In this document: positions 28,401 through 36,655 of the stretch, in pieces | How the letters are laid out: each line of letters starts with the position of its first letter | How positions within the stretch are numbered: the stretch's first letter is position 1 | Source: Aristolochia californica | Taxonomy: Eukaryota > Streptophyta > Magnoliopsida > Piperales > Aristolochiaceae | DNA length: 64,000 nt | Direction of reading: 5' to 3' | Assembly (NCBI GenBank): GCA_029961685.1 | Contig: JARWKL010000002.1 | Span: 19,932,908 to 19,996,907, forward strand | Translations under genes and position numbers: made by a program | The notes under the pieces: model-generated | Databases searched by the model: none | The model's input: only the letters and a program-made list of their open reading frames with translations | Told to the model about the DNA's origin: nothing

Positions 28401-28757
28401 ACTAGTGAAATTTACCAAACATGGATACCAAACTTTGAAGTTCATTTTTAGTGCGTAAAATAATTTTCTTCACTTACATTTATTATAGTTTTGAAATTTT
28501 TTTGCATAGATAAACTCTTAAATTTTCATTTTGTTTACGAGAAAAGTTTGGATTTCAAAAAAAAATTGAACATCCAAAATGGAAATGCAAAAAGTGCGGA
28601 TAGAGATAATTCCAAAAAGTATTTCTGATTTTGAAGGATAGGCAAAAAGTGGGTTGTTTGGCTCTGGTAAATATCCAACCACACGTTAACTTGAGAATTT
28701 AATTTTTTCTACTCCTTGAAATTTTTGGATCATTAGGTCATTTGCCTCTTCAACATG
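22445..28757. repeat. ~14-monomer higher-order repeat unit (6.3 kb)
   Basis: The start is set by a marker monomer (D) with GTGTCTGGCATCAAGACC upstream of its anchor and GGGGTTGGACTA inside. Recognisable subtypes follow: E (GAAAGGAAATGCAATAAG, 23164), F (TAAACATG anchor and CACCTAGC, from 23355), then members with GTAAAATGATT, CCCTCTACATTT, GCTAATTGGGG or GCTAATAGGGG, CAAACAGTATC, GTAGCAGTCG, a CATATAAAACATG anchor, GTTGACGAGAAAC and TTACGGGTTG. The next D marker comes at 28758. The same subtypes recur in the same order in the right arm with some members missing or duplicated. Subtypes were read by eye; alignment would refine the edges. Confidence 0.75.
24263..26970. repeat. Trimeric higher-order repeat (2 x ~1.35 kb)
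   Basis: Three subtypes alternate. T1 has CCCTCTACATTT and GAATTACCC and is a long form. T2 has CAAATCCACCAC, a GCTAAT(T/A)GGGG variant and TTTGTAGTT. T3 varies more: GTAAAATGATT in the first copy, and a CAAACAGTATC-type monomer in the second. T1 starts near 24263 and again near 25618. The unit is nested inside the 14-monomer repeat. Confidence 0.7.
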
Positions 28758-29218
28758 TGTCTGGCATCAAGACCCACCACATTTACGACATGTTAGGATC
28801 AATTAGAAATCTCTTTCTTTTAAAATTCCACCAAGCTATTAGGGGTTGGACTAGTGGAATTTCCCAAACATTGATAACAAAACTTTGGAGTTCATTTTTA
28901 GTGCGTGAAATAATTTTCTTCACTTACATTTAGTATAGTTTTGAAATATTTTTGCATACATGAACTCTAAAATTTTCATTTTCTTTACGAGAAAAGTTTG
29001 GATTTGAAAAAAAAATTAATCATCCAAAACGGAAATGCGAAAAGTGCTGATAGAGATAATTCCAAAAAGTATCTCTGATTTTAAAGGATAGGTAAAAAGT
29101 GGGTTGTTTGGCTCTGGTAAATATTTAACCACACGTTAACTTTGGAATTTACTTTTTTCTACACCTCTAAAATTTTGGATAATTAGGTCATTTGCATCTT
29201 CAACATGTTTCTAGCATG

Positions 29219-29223
29219 CATAC
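29219..29223. repeat. Target-site duplication, left copy (CATAC)
   Basis: CATAC immediately before the LTR terminus TGATG. The identical 5 bp follow the other LTR at 39690-39694. A 5-bp duplication is usual for plant LTR retrotransposons. It shows that the outer ends of the element belong to one insertion event. Confidence 0.95.
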
Positions 29224-29404
29224 TGATGTAGAATTTTAGTTACATCGGCTTTAATACCTCGCAAGCGTACGAATCGTTCATGTAATCTAGCAGTAAGCGA
29301 GGGTCATATCCACAGGGAGGATTGAATTTTGTGTATTCTTCAGTCAACTAGCCTAACCAAATATAATGAATTAATCTGAACTAAACACTAATTATATCCT
29401 AAAG

Positions 29405-29474
29405 TATCAAGCAATAATTTAATTAACTACTTCCTAAATTATCAAGCAATAATTTAATTAACTACTTGCACAAT
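29405..29474. repeat. 35-bp tandem duplication inside the LTR
   Basis: TATCAAGCAATAATTTAATT followed by AACTACTT occurs twice at a period of 35 bp. The same duplication is at 38266-38335 in the other LTR, so it predates this insertion. Confidence 0.9.
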
Positions 29475-29482
29475 AGGAAACG

Positions 29483-29780
29483 TCAACTCTGGATTTTACC
29501 GTGATTCGTGCCTCACTCGAGCGCCACGTAACCACGAATCCGGATTCTCAATCCTTGCGTCTAGCCCCTCTCGGGCCCCTAGAGTTAATGACAAAGATCG
29601 GATTACAATAGAATGCAGAGAATCAATTTCCTATTGTGATGATGCTAAAATTATCAACTTTGGATTTTACTGTGATTCGTGCCTCTCTCGAGCGCCACGT
29701 AACCACGAATTCGGATTCTCAATCCTTGCGTCTAACCCCTCTCGGGCACCTAGAGTTAAAGATAGAAATCGGATTAAAAT
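29483..29780. repeat. 170-bp imperfect tandem repeat inside the LTR
   Basis: Two copies starting TCAACTCTGGATTTTAC (29483) and TCAACTTTGGATTTTAC (29653), each with GTGATTCGTGCCTC, GAGCGCCACGTAACCACG and CTCTCGGGC landmarks and ending near CGGATTA(C/A)AAT. They are diverged in both LTRs (also 38344-38641), so the duplication is older than the element copy. In minus-strand terms it lies in the downstream (U5-side) part of the LTR. Confidence 0.85.
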
Positions 29781-30833
29781 ACCAAAATCCAACCTCAATT
29801 ATAATCTTACCCTAATTAGCTAATTTAATCAAATATCAAGAAAACAAATCTTAAATAAACCTTAATTATCAAATCAGATTCAATTAACATTCAAAACCTA
29901 AGTTCAAACTATATGAAAAATTAAATTCAATAATGATGAATTACTCCCCTTCTTCCTCCTCTCGCTCGGGCAGCAACTCGTTCTCACGGGTGCTGCAATT
30001 TCCGGAAATTGGTGGGTCGGGTAGAAATAGTGAGTGGCCGGAGGTAGAGATGACGCCGGCGACGACGGTTAGAAGCCGACGGACGGAGGTAACGTCCGGC
30101 GAAGAGCGAAACAGAGCTGACGTTCTCTAACCGGCTCTCTCGAGTCTCGGTTGGAGTCGGAATGGCTCCAGGACTGGTCGGAATATGTAAACGACGCCGG
30201 AGGATGGTCGGAAAGCGGAGTTGGCACCGGAGAAGCCCTCTCGGATCACTTCTCGGCCTGGCAAGCGACGACTGTTGAACTCACCTCGACGGAGACTCTC
30301 TCGAGTTGTCCTCGGGTTTGTTCTCGGTTGCTGGACGGCAGTGGACGGCGGTGGCGCGGCGGAAGGTATTGGCCCGGCGAACGACGGTGGGGAACTCCTC
30401 TCGGGTCCTGCCCTGTTTCCGGTCAAAAAACCTCTGTTTTGGTCTCCATTTTTCTTTCTCTTCACGCTCCCTTCCCCCTCTCGTTCGACGCTTCTCTCCT
30501 TTAAATAGGATTTTTCTTATTTTAAAACGATTTGCCCTAGAAATTACCTCCATTTCACCAAGGGCATTTTGGTAAATATCTTCTTCTCCAACCAAATTCT
30601 CCTGAAATTCCATAATTGAATCTATAAAAAGCATTTCAGGAAGAAATAAGACTAAAAAAAATAATGAAATATAATTCAGGAGAGAGAAATATGCAATATC
30701 GACAGTGATTAATGCCAAATTCAATAAATGCTCTTTTCATTTGAAAACCGATAAGTAACCACCTATAACACAATTATAAAGGTTATTCTATTATAATTAA
30801 CCTAGTTCTCATGTCAGAATATGGCATCTATCA

Positions 30834-30848
30834 CACCCCCAAACCTAA
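30834..30848 (-). other. Polypurine tract
   Basis: On the minus strand, GATTTAGGTTTGGGGGTG runs directly up to the LTR start TGATAG. It is the expected primer site for plus-strand DNA synthesis and is intact. Confidence 0.85.
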
Positions 30849-30851
30849 ATC

Positions 30852-30870
30852 TTTGCTAGTCCCTAGCAAA
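30852..30870. other. Hairpin next to the polypurine tract
   Basis: TTTGCTAG and CTAGCAAA form a perfect 8-bp stem with a TCC loop (TTTGCTAGTCCCTAGCAAA in plus orientation). It is just upstream of the PPT in element sense. Similar stem sequences near the PPT are recalled from other plant Ty3/gypsy elements; function unknown. Confidence 0.65.
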
Positions 30871-31992
30871 ACAACAATCGAACCAAAATTAAGCCTAGGA
30901 AAACAAAATGCCACTTTCGTAGGGAGCACGATTGCATTTAGCGCATGCAACAAGCCGTTAAACCCCTACTCTACAGTAGTGGACGAGTTATGTCTCGTGA
31001 GGGTTTGCATGGAATTTACCCACAAAATTCATCTAAATCAATAATATAAAAAGAAAAATTGAAGAACATTTACTCCTCATTAGCATATGACTAACACTTA
31101 GTATCATAAAATATCTGAAAATCATATGAGATCTTGAGAAATTTGAAAACCTGTGTAAAATATAGCCTATTATCAATCCAAATACACTCATTGTTACTCC
31201 ACTTGAACCAATGTGACCCATAAGCTATTACTTCAACAGAACAAAGAGGCAACAAATAACATTAAAATCCTGGTCACATCACAATTAAGAGAAAATAGTA
31301 GAGTAAGCCTATTGTCTAACAATCTCACAGAAGAAATATACCAATTTCAGTCTTGACTTGCAACTTCTTTCAAATTACAATTCATCATCAAAGTTAAGGA
31401 AACTCATTGGTTCCAGATTTAAAACCATTTTACGCTATTACCAGCGCACTTTTGCTATTACCAGCGTAATTTTTTTTTTCACTAAATACTTTTGGTATTA
31501 CCACCATTTTGTATTCGTCTTCACTGCACATGCACTTATTTTTAAGTAACCGACTGTTCCGGTGCATGTCCCTGGGTTTACCCAGGCTGTTTCTGAAGTT
31601 ATCTGTCTTTTGCAAGCAAGAGCATTTCCATTTTCATTCATACATTACAACAAGGAATTTCACTGAGGTATAAAAAAGATTGAGTTCAAACAGGCATACA
31701 AGACTATTCAGACTAACATAGATCAACACTAGATTTACATGTTCTCTTTTGCAACTAAGTTCCAAGTCTAATGCAATAGTAAGTTATCCCACTGAATTCT
31801 CATGAATCACAACAAATGATATCAGATTTCTAATAGGCATATTCTACACAAATTTACGAAAATTTTTGAAAAACATTTGAGCAACTTATTTTAACTCTAC
31901 TAATGTTAACCACATACTAAGAGGAGTAATTTGAAAACCACGAACAAAAATCGAACGAAAATTATTGGTAAGACATAAAAGAGTCGTTCGCC

Positions 31993-31993
<1 letters not shown>

Positions 31994-32027
<34 letters not shown>
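31994..32027. repeat. 34-nt homopolymer C tract (G on the element strand)
   Basis: An uninterrupted run of 34 C. In element sense it is AGGTTTAGGTTT followed by a G-run and TGGCG. The flank AAACCTAAACC resembles the true PPT flank at 30841 (AAACCTAAATC), so the tract may be an expanded second PPT-like motif. The exact length is uncertain, since homopolymers of this size are often miscounted. Confidence 0.8.
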
Positions 32028-32029
<2 letters not shown>

Positions 32030-32541
32030 ACCTAAACCTGACATTGTCCTCAATGGGGAAAAGTTAAAACACTATAACGACTACAAACAAAAAAGAATAA
32101 TAAAGACCCCCAGGAATGATACATAGTCTCCCTCGAAGAAGGTTTACTCGTATCAGCCGTACCCGTAGGTAATCATCCGTACATGAAACCGCTATCCCAC
32201 ATCACACTTTGAAGAAATCTCCGTGTGACTGGCCACTGAAGGCAGCAGGAATCATGCGCTGAACACAAGTCCTTAAGTTACTCACCATAAGGTTTTCATT
32301 CAATACTTCAAGATCGAACTGGTCAATCCCAGAACGGTTGTTTGAGTACAGACCTCTCAAACTAGGGACCAAAAGTCTGGTCATCGACTACCGGAACCAT
32401 TTATGCTCTCAGCCGGCAAGAGAGTATGAATAAACCAAAAAAAATAAAATAAAAATAAAATTGTAATGTACAAAGGGATAGAAACGTGGGGATTGCCCAC
32501 AATGTGCTAAGTTTATAGTCGTAAGCAAGACTCTGACGCAT

Positions 32542-33339
32542 TCAAGATGAAATGACAGGTTCCTCCAAGAAAATCACCATCACTTCCTCTGGTGTGGGGA
32601 TATTCTCAAGATACGGTTTGAGCCTCTGACCGTTAACTTTGAAGCTCGACCCATCTCCGTGATTGCGGATCTCAATAGCGCCATGAGGAAACACCTGTGT
32701 AACTTCAAATGGACCGGACCACCTGGATCTTAGCTTCCCTGGAAACAAATGCAATCGTGAGTTATAAAGTAAAACATTCTGCCCAACAGTAAAAGACTTG
32801 CGAAAAATAGATTTATCATGTAAAAGCTTTGTTCGCTCCTTATACAGTTTGGCATTCTCATAAGCATCATGACGTATCTCCTCCAACTCATTCAATTGCA
32901 GCTTTCTCTCCTTACCCGTTTGAGTTAAATCAAAATTTAAAGCCTTAATGGCCTAATAAGCTCTATGCTCAAGCTCAACAGGTAGATGACATGCTTTGCC
33001 AAACACTAGGCGAAATGGAGACATCCCAATAGGATTCTTATAAGCGGTTCGAGAGGCCCATAAAGCATCGTCCAATCGAGTGGACCAATCTTTCCTATCA
33101 AAGCGAACTGACTTCTCCAAAATCCGTTTGATCTCCCTTTTAGAGATTTCAACTTGACCACAAGTTTGCGGGTGGTACGGAGTGGACACCCGATGAGTGA
33201 TGGAATATTTCTTCAATAAGGTCTCAAATGCTCTGTTACAAAAATGAGATCCCCCATCACTGATGATCGCTCTCGGGGTACCAAATCGATTAAAGATATT
33301 TTCTTTTAAAAACTTTACCACCACTTTGTGATCGTTTGT
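32542..33339 (-). pseudogene. pol: Integrase, C-terminal half (catalytic core part and GPY/F domain), interrupted
   Basis: Would insert the element's cDNA into host DNA. The minus-strand frame enters at [10 protein letters not shown] (33339) and carries the second catalytic Asp in IISDGGSHF and the catalytic Glu in GQVE. The two are 35 residues apart, as in D,D-35-E integrases. After HRAY a TAG stop (32953-32955) interrupts the frame; a Trp is expected there, so TGG to TAG is the likely change. The frame continues through [20 protein letters not shown] to the GPY/F-type motif [11 protein letters not shown] and ends after EEPVISS. The first catalytic Asp and the zinc-binding domain are missing here: the latter lies in the inverted core and ends at ILIVEL near 36655. 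No chromodomain is visible. Non-functional as it stands. Confidence 0.9.
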
Positions 33340-34542
33340 CAACCCCAAGCTCCGCGCCCACACTTCACTCAACAACCATTGATTCCACAAAAACCTTCAC
33401 TTGAGGATACACTTCAATTATTCATGCAGAATACACAGTCCTCCATTGCTAAACTTGAAATGCAAGTGAGTCAGTTGGCCAGCCACATGAGTGAACAAGC
33501 ACAAAATAGACTCCTGAGTCAAACCATTCCTATCCCCAAAAGCAAACATGAGAGTGAGTTGAGTTCCAAACCCCACCATGAGCAAGCCAAAGCCATAACC
33601 ACCCTTAGGAGTGGTCGTGAGTTGAACAATGGGGTAGGGACCACTAAGTCTAAGGAGTCAAAGGATGACAATGGGGACACATCATTGAGTGAAGAACCTC
33701 CAAGTTCTCCACCAACAGCCAAGCAGATCCCTACCCAAGTCCCAATAGCTCCTTATCCGCAGAGGTTATCGGGCCCACCTAGGAAAGGAGATAGCATGCA
33801 TGAAACGTTCGAACTATTTAGTAAGGTTCACATTAACATTCCACTTCTTGATGCTATTAGGCAAGTGCCTGCCTATGCACGATTTTTGAAAGACCTTTGT
33901 ACACAGAAGAGAAAACAACATGTTAACAAAAAGGTCTTTCTTACTGAGAATGTAAGCTCAATTCTGAAGCATAACACTCCTCCTAAAGTTAAAGATCCTG
34001 GATGTCCCACAATTTCATGTGTCATTGGTAAACATACCATCCAGAGAGCTCTTCTTGACTTAGGGGCAAGTGTGAATTTGCTTCCTTTCTTTGTGTACCA
34101 GCAATTAGGTTTGGGGGAATTGAAGCCTACTCCCATCACACTTCAACTAGCTGACCGTTCTGTCAAGATACCACGAGGAATAGTTGAAGATGTTTTGATA
34201 AAAGTGGACAAATTTCTGTTCCCGGTTGATTTCATTGTTCTTGATACAGAACCAGTAGTCGATGTGACCAACCAAATTCTTGTCATCCAAGGACGTCCCT
34301 TCTTAGCCACATCTAATGCTATCATTCATTGTAAAAGTTGTGAGTTGGAGTTGTCTTTTGGAAATTTTAAGATCTCATTGAATGTATTTAATGTCGGGCA
34401 CCACCCACTTGAGTCTGATGATCTGAGTCCTGCATTTAATATAGAAACTGTTATGCTTGATAACAAATCCACTCTTGAATCTTTTGAGTCTTGCATAACA
34501 TCTTTAGACATGGACTATTTTGATGAGGAAACATATTTCTGA
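33340..34542 (+). pseudogene. pol: Gag C-terminal tail and aspartic protease (inverted segment)
   Basis: Lies in the inverted core, so it reads opposite to the element. The real sequence starts at QPQAPRPHF, just inside the inversion junction. It begins with the proline/glutamine-rich gag tail and a heptad-like stretch (LQLFMQNTQSSIAKLEMQVS). A charged, low-complexity linker (about residues 70-150 of the 404-codon frame) follows. The pepsin-like retroviral protease comes next: active-site motif LLDLGASVNLLP (Asp at about residue 244) and the later IQGRPFLAT segment. Athila proteases use DLGA rather than DTGA. The frame stops at TGA 34540-34542, but homologous coding continues in the same frame, so this is probably a nonsense change (CGA to TGA fits). 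The ATG at 33328 belongs to the junction and is unlikely to be a native start. Confidence 0.88.
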
Positions 34543-34807
34543 GAGGTTAATTCTTTACTCAATTATGTACCTCTGTTGGAGGAAGCTTATGAGGTTATCA
34601 CAATTGAACATCCACAGGATCTTCCTCTTGACTTGGACAAACCTCTTGAAACTTCCAAGCTAGACCTTAAGCCACTCCCTCCCACATTGAAGTATGCGTT
34701 CTTGGGACCCATGAACTCATTACCAGTAATTATTTCCTCTTATTTGAGTACTGAGCAGGAGGAACAATTGACTGAAGTTTTACAAGCACACAGAGAGGCA
34801 TTGGGGG
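34543..34807 (+). pseudogene. pol: Protease-RT linker, between nonsense and frameshift
   Basis: Continues the polyprotein in the frame of the protease after the TGA. The stretch LKPLPPTLKYAFLG and the [16 protein letters not shown] segment are typical of the region just before RT in Athila polyproteins. At the G5 run 34803-34807 one extra G shifts the frame. With four G the frame would pass directly into the TGG that begins the next entry. This points to a one-base insertion in a homopolymer, either a true mutation or a sequencing error. Confidence 0.8.
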
Positions 34808-36655
34808 TGGACTCTTGATGCCTTAAAAGGGATTAGCCCCTCCATATGCATGCATTGTATTCATTTGGAGGAGGGGACTAAAGCCTCACGTGAGATGCAA
34901 CGTAGGTTAAATCCCCATATGCTAGAGGTTGTGAGAGAAGAAGTAATCAGGTTGCTTGTGACAGGAATCATTTACCCTATTTCCGATAGCACCTGGGTGA
35001 GTCCAATTCAAGTTGTCCCTAAGAAAGGGGGGATAACGATAATGAAAAATGAGAGTGGTGAATTGATTCCCACAAGAACTACCACCAAGTGGCGTGTCTG
35101 CATTGACTATAGAAAACTTAATTCCGCCACTAGGAAGGATCACTTCCCCCTACCTTTCATTGATCAGGTACTAGAGCGATTGGCCGGCCACAATTTTTAT
35201 TGCTTCTTAGATGGATACTCCGGCTACAATCAAATTCCCATTGCTCCACAAGACCTGGAAAGGACCACATTCACGTGTCCGTTTGGCACCTATGCTTACA
35301 GACGCATGCCTTTTGGTTTATGCAATGCGCCAGCCACTTTCCAACGGTGCATGATGAGTATCTTTTCTGACATGATTGGTGAATTTTTAGAGGTCTTTAT
35401 GGATGACTTTTCTGTGTTTGGCTCTAGTTTTGATACATGTCTGCACAATCTTTCACTCGTATTGTCCCGTTGCATTAAGTCCAATTTAGTCTTGAATTGG
35501 GAAAAATGCCACTTCATGGGGAAAGAAGGAATTGTTTTAGGACATGTAGTGTCTGAGCGGGGTGTAGAAGTGGACAAAGCCAAGGTTGACCTAATTGCCA
35601 ATCTGCCACCACCTACTTCTGTGAAGGGGGTGCATTCTTTCCTTGGCCATGCTGGGTTCTATAGGCGTTTCATTAAAGACTTTAGCAAAATTTCTCATCC
35701 TTTGACGAATTTACTTGCTCAAGATGTTGCTTTCGCCTTTGATGATGCTTGTATTCATGCTTTTGCAACACTGAAGAAATGTTTGTCCACTGTACCCATT
35801 GTCCAACCCTCTATTTGGTCTTTGCCTTTTGAGTTGATGTGTGATGCCTCTGACTATGCATTGGGGGCTGTTTTGGGGCAAAAGACGGATAAAATGCCCT
35901 GTGTCATTCAATATGCTAGCCGAACTCTTCATGATGCTCAATTGAATTACACTCCCACTGAGAAGGAGTTGCTAGCTGTTGTGTTTGCCTTGAACAAATT
36001 CAGATCATATCAGTTAGGGTCAAAGGTTATAGTGTTCATTGATCATTCTGCTTTGAAGTACTTATTATCCATCAAGGACACTAAACCTCGCTTGATTAGA
36101 TGGATCTTGCAATTGCAAGAATTTGACCTTGAGATTCGAGATAAGAAGGGTTGTGAGAATGTTGTTGCTGATCATCTATCTAGGATCTGTGTAGTACCTC
36201 AGGAAGGATTCCTTCCTTTAAATGATTCCTTCCCTGATGAACAACTTCTCCAAGTATCCCAGTTGCCTTGGTTTGCTGACATAGTCAACTATCTTGTAAC
36301 TCATAAGATTCCTGATTATTGGAGTAAACAAGATAAGTTGAAATTTTTTTCCCAAGTCAAACATTTTTTTTGGGATGACCCTTATTTGTTCAAGGTGTGT
36401 TCTGACCAAGTCATTAGGCGTTGTGTACATGAGCAAGACTTTGCCAACATTCTTGAATTTTATCATTCCCACGCATGTGGTGGACATTTTGGTGCTAGAA
36501 AGACAGCGGCTAAAGTCTTGCAATGTGGTTTCTATTGGCCTTCATTATTTAGAGATGCCCATGAGTTTTGTCAGGTGTGTGATAAATGCCAACGAACTGG
36601 TTGTTTGTCTAGGAAGAACATGATGCCTCTTAACCCCATTCTTATTGTTGAATTG
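34808..36655 (+). pseudogene. pol: Reverse transcriptase, RNase H and integrase zinc domain (inverted segment)
   Basis: Copies element RNA into DNA and removes the RNA strand. The frame is open from 34808, with its first ATG at 34850. Counted from that ATG, RT shows [11 protein letters not shown] (Asp ~121), [13 protein letters not shown] (153-165) and the catalytic FMDD (183-186). RNase H shows CDAS (Asp ~332), EKELLAV (~371), FIDH (Asp ~398) and ADHLSR (Asp ~441). The integrase zinc-binding domain has the His pair around 539-546 and CDKC (577-580). All these residues are present, so this part looks intact. Homology ends at ILIVEL (36655). The frame then reads antisense gag for seven codons to a TAG at 36674-36676. 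The catalytic integrase core is not here but on the opposite strand at 33339-32542. The 608-codon frame is the longest in the window. Confidence 0.93.

Larger units (their letters stand above)
1..29223. repeat. Satellite array, left arm (~450-bp monomer, ~65 copies)
   Basis: Head-to-tail tandem repeat filling the whole interval. The anchor CATGTTAGGATC recurs at 434, 884, 1333, 1788, 2214, 2662, 3108, 3557 and so on, giving a period of about 450 bp (426-459 where indels occur). All copies have the same orientation. The monomer is strongly A+T rich, with A-tracts and T-tracts at fixed positions, and carries a conserved block GCATGCATACCCACCACATT. Copies differ by scattered substitutions and small indels. 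A long form carries about 9 extra bases (GGACAAGTT, for example near 5160, 6970, 7428, 9230, 9690), usually together with loss of CCTTG after CTACT near the monomer end. Open frames of 60-97 codons on both strands are by-products of the repeat. No gene is seen. Family identity is unknown; a plant pericentromeric or centromeric satellite is the best inference. Confidence 0.97.
29224..30833 (-). repeat. 3' LTR (left copy), 1610 bp
   Basis: Starts TGATGTAGAATTTTAG and ends GGCATCTATCA in plus orientation. It is nearly identical to 38085-39689, and internal landmarks are exactly 8861 bp apart in the first part. It borders the polypurine tract at 30834, so it is the 3' LTR of a minus-strand element. 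The middle (about 29990-30480) is unusually G+C rich and opens frames on both strands. Those frames change or shorten in the other LTR, so they are not treated as genes. Compared with the other LTR it lacks about 10 bp in the GGCGGTGG region near 30345 and has different sequence near 30400-30440. Confidence 0.96.
30834..32541 (-). other. 3' non-coding region of the retrotransposon
   Basis: About 1.7 kb between integrase and the 3' LTR. No frame longer than about 77 codons is present and none resembles an envelope-like protein, so no env-like gene is called. Visible elements are the PPT and its hairpin, a 6-bp stem hairpin CCTGGGTTTACCCAGG at 31571-31586, GCTATTACCAGCG repeated at 31434 and 31454 with a related TTTGGTATTACCACC near 31491, a 34-nt poly-C run, and the short dyad ACATTGTCCTCAATG at 32041-32055. 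In the last of these the element-sense form CATTGAGGACAATGT is a familiar sequence of plant Athila/Tat 3' regions. Confidence 0.75.
33340..36655 (+). other. Inverted core of the retrotransposon (3.3 kb)
   Basis: The segment reads plus while everything around it reads minus. The left junction (33339/33340) joins minus-strand integrase TNDHKVV head to head with the plus-strand gag tail QPQAP. The right junction (about 36655-36657) joins plus-strand integrase ILIVEL tail to tail with minus-strand gag GPQVG. Both junctions carry TTGTC (33336-33340 and 36653-36657), a possible microhomology. Turning the segment back restores gag continuity in frame but leaves a gap in integrase, so a deletion accompanied the inversion. 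Confidence 0.9.

Noticed and set aside
1..29223. CRISPR-like regular repeats
   Set aside because: The repeated unit is the full 450 bp with no unique spacers; this is satellite DNA in a plant context.
30127..30724. Overlapping 89-147-codon frames on both strands in the G+C-rich part of the left LTR
   Set aside because: They lie in LTR sequence, overlap each other on both strands, span the TATA-like motif, and the corresponding frames at 38989-39580 differ in length and ending because of indels.
31571..31586. Hairpin CCTGGGTTTACCCAGG as a transcription terminator
   Set aside because: The stem is only 6 bp, it lies in the 3' non-coding part of a plant retrotransposon, and intrinsic hairpin terminators do not apply to RNA polymerase II. 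It is listed only as structure.
31033..32384. Short frames in the 3' non-coding region as a possible env-like gene
   Set aside because: The longest are about 60-77 codons, on both strands, with no signal peptide plus transmembrane arrangement or similarity recognised.
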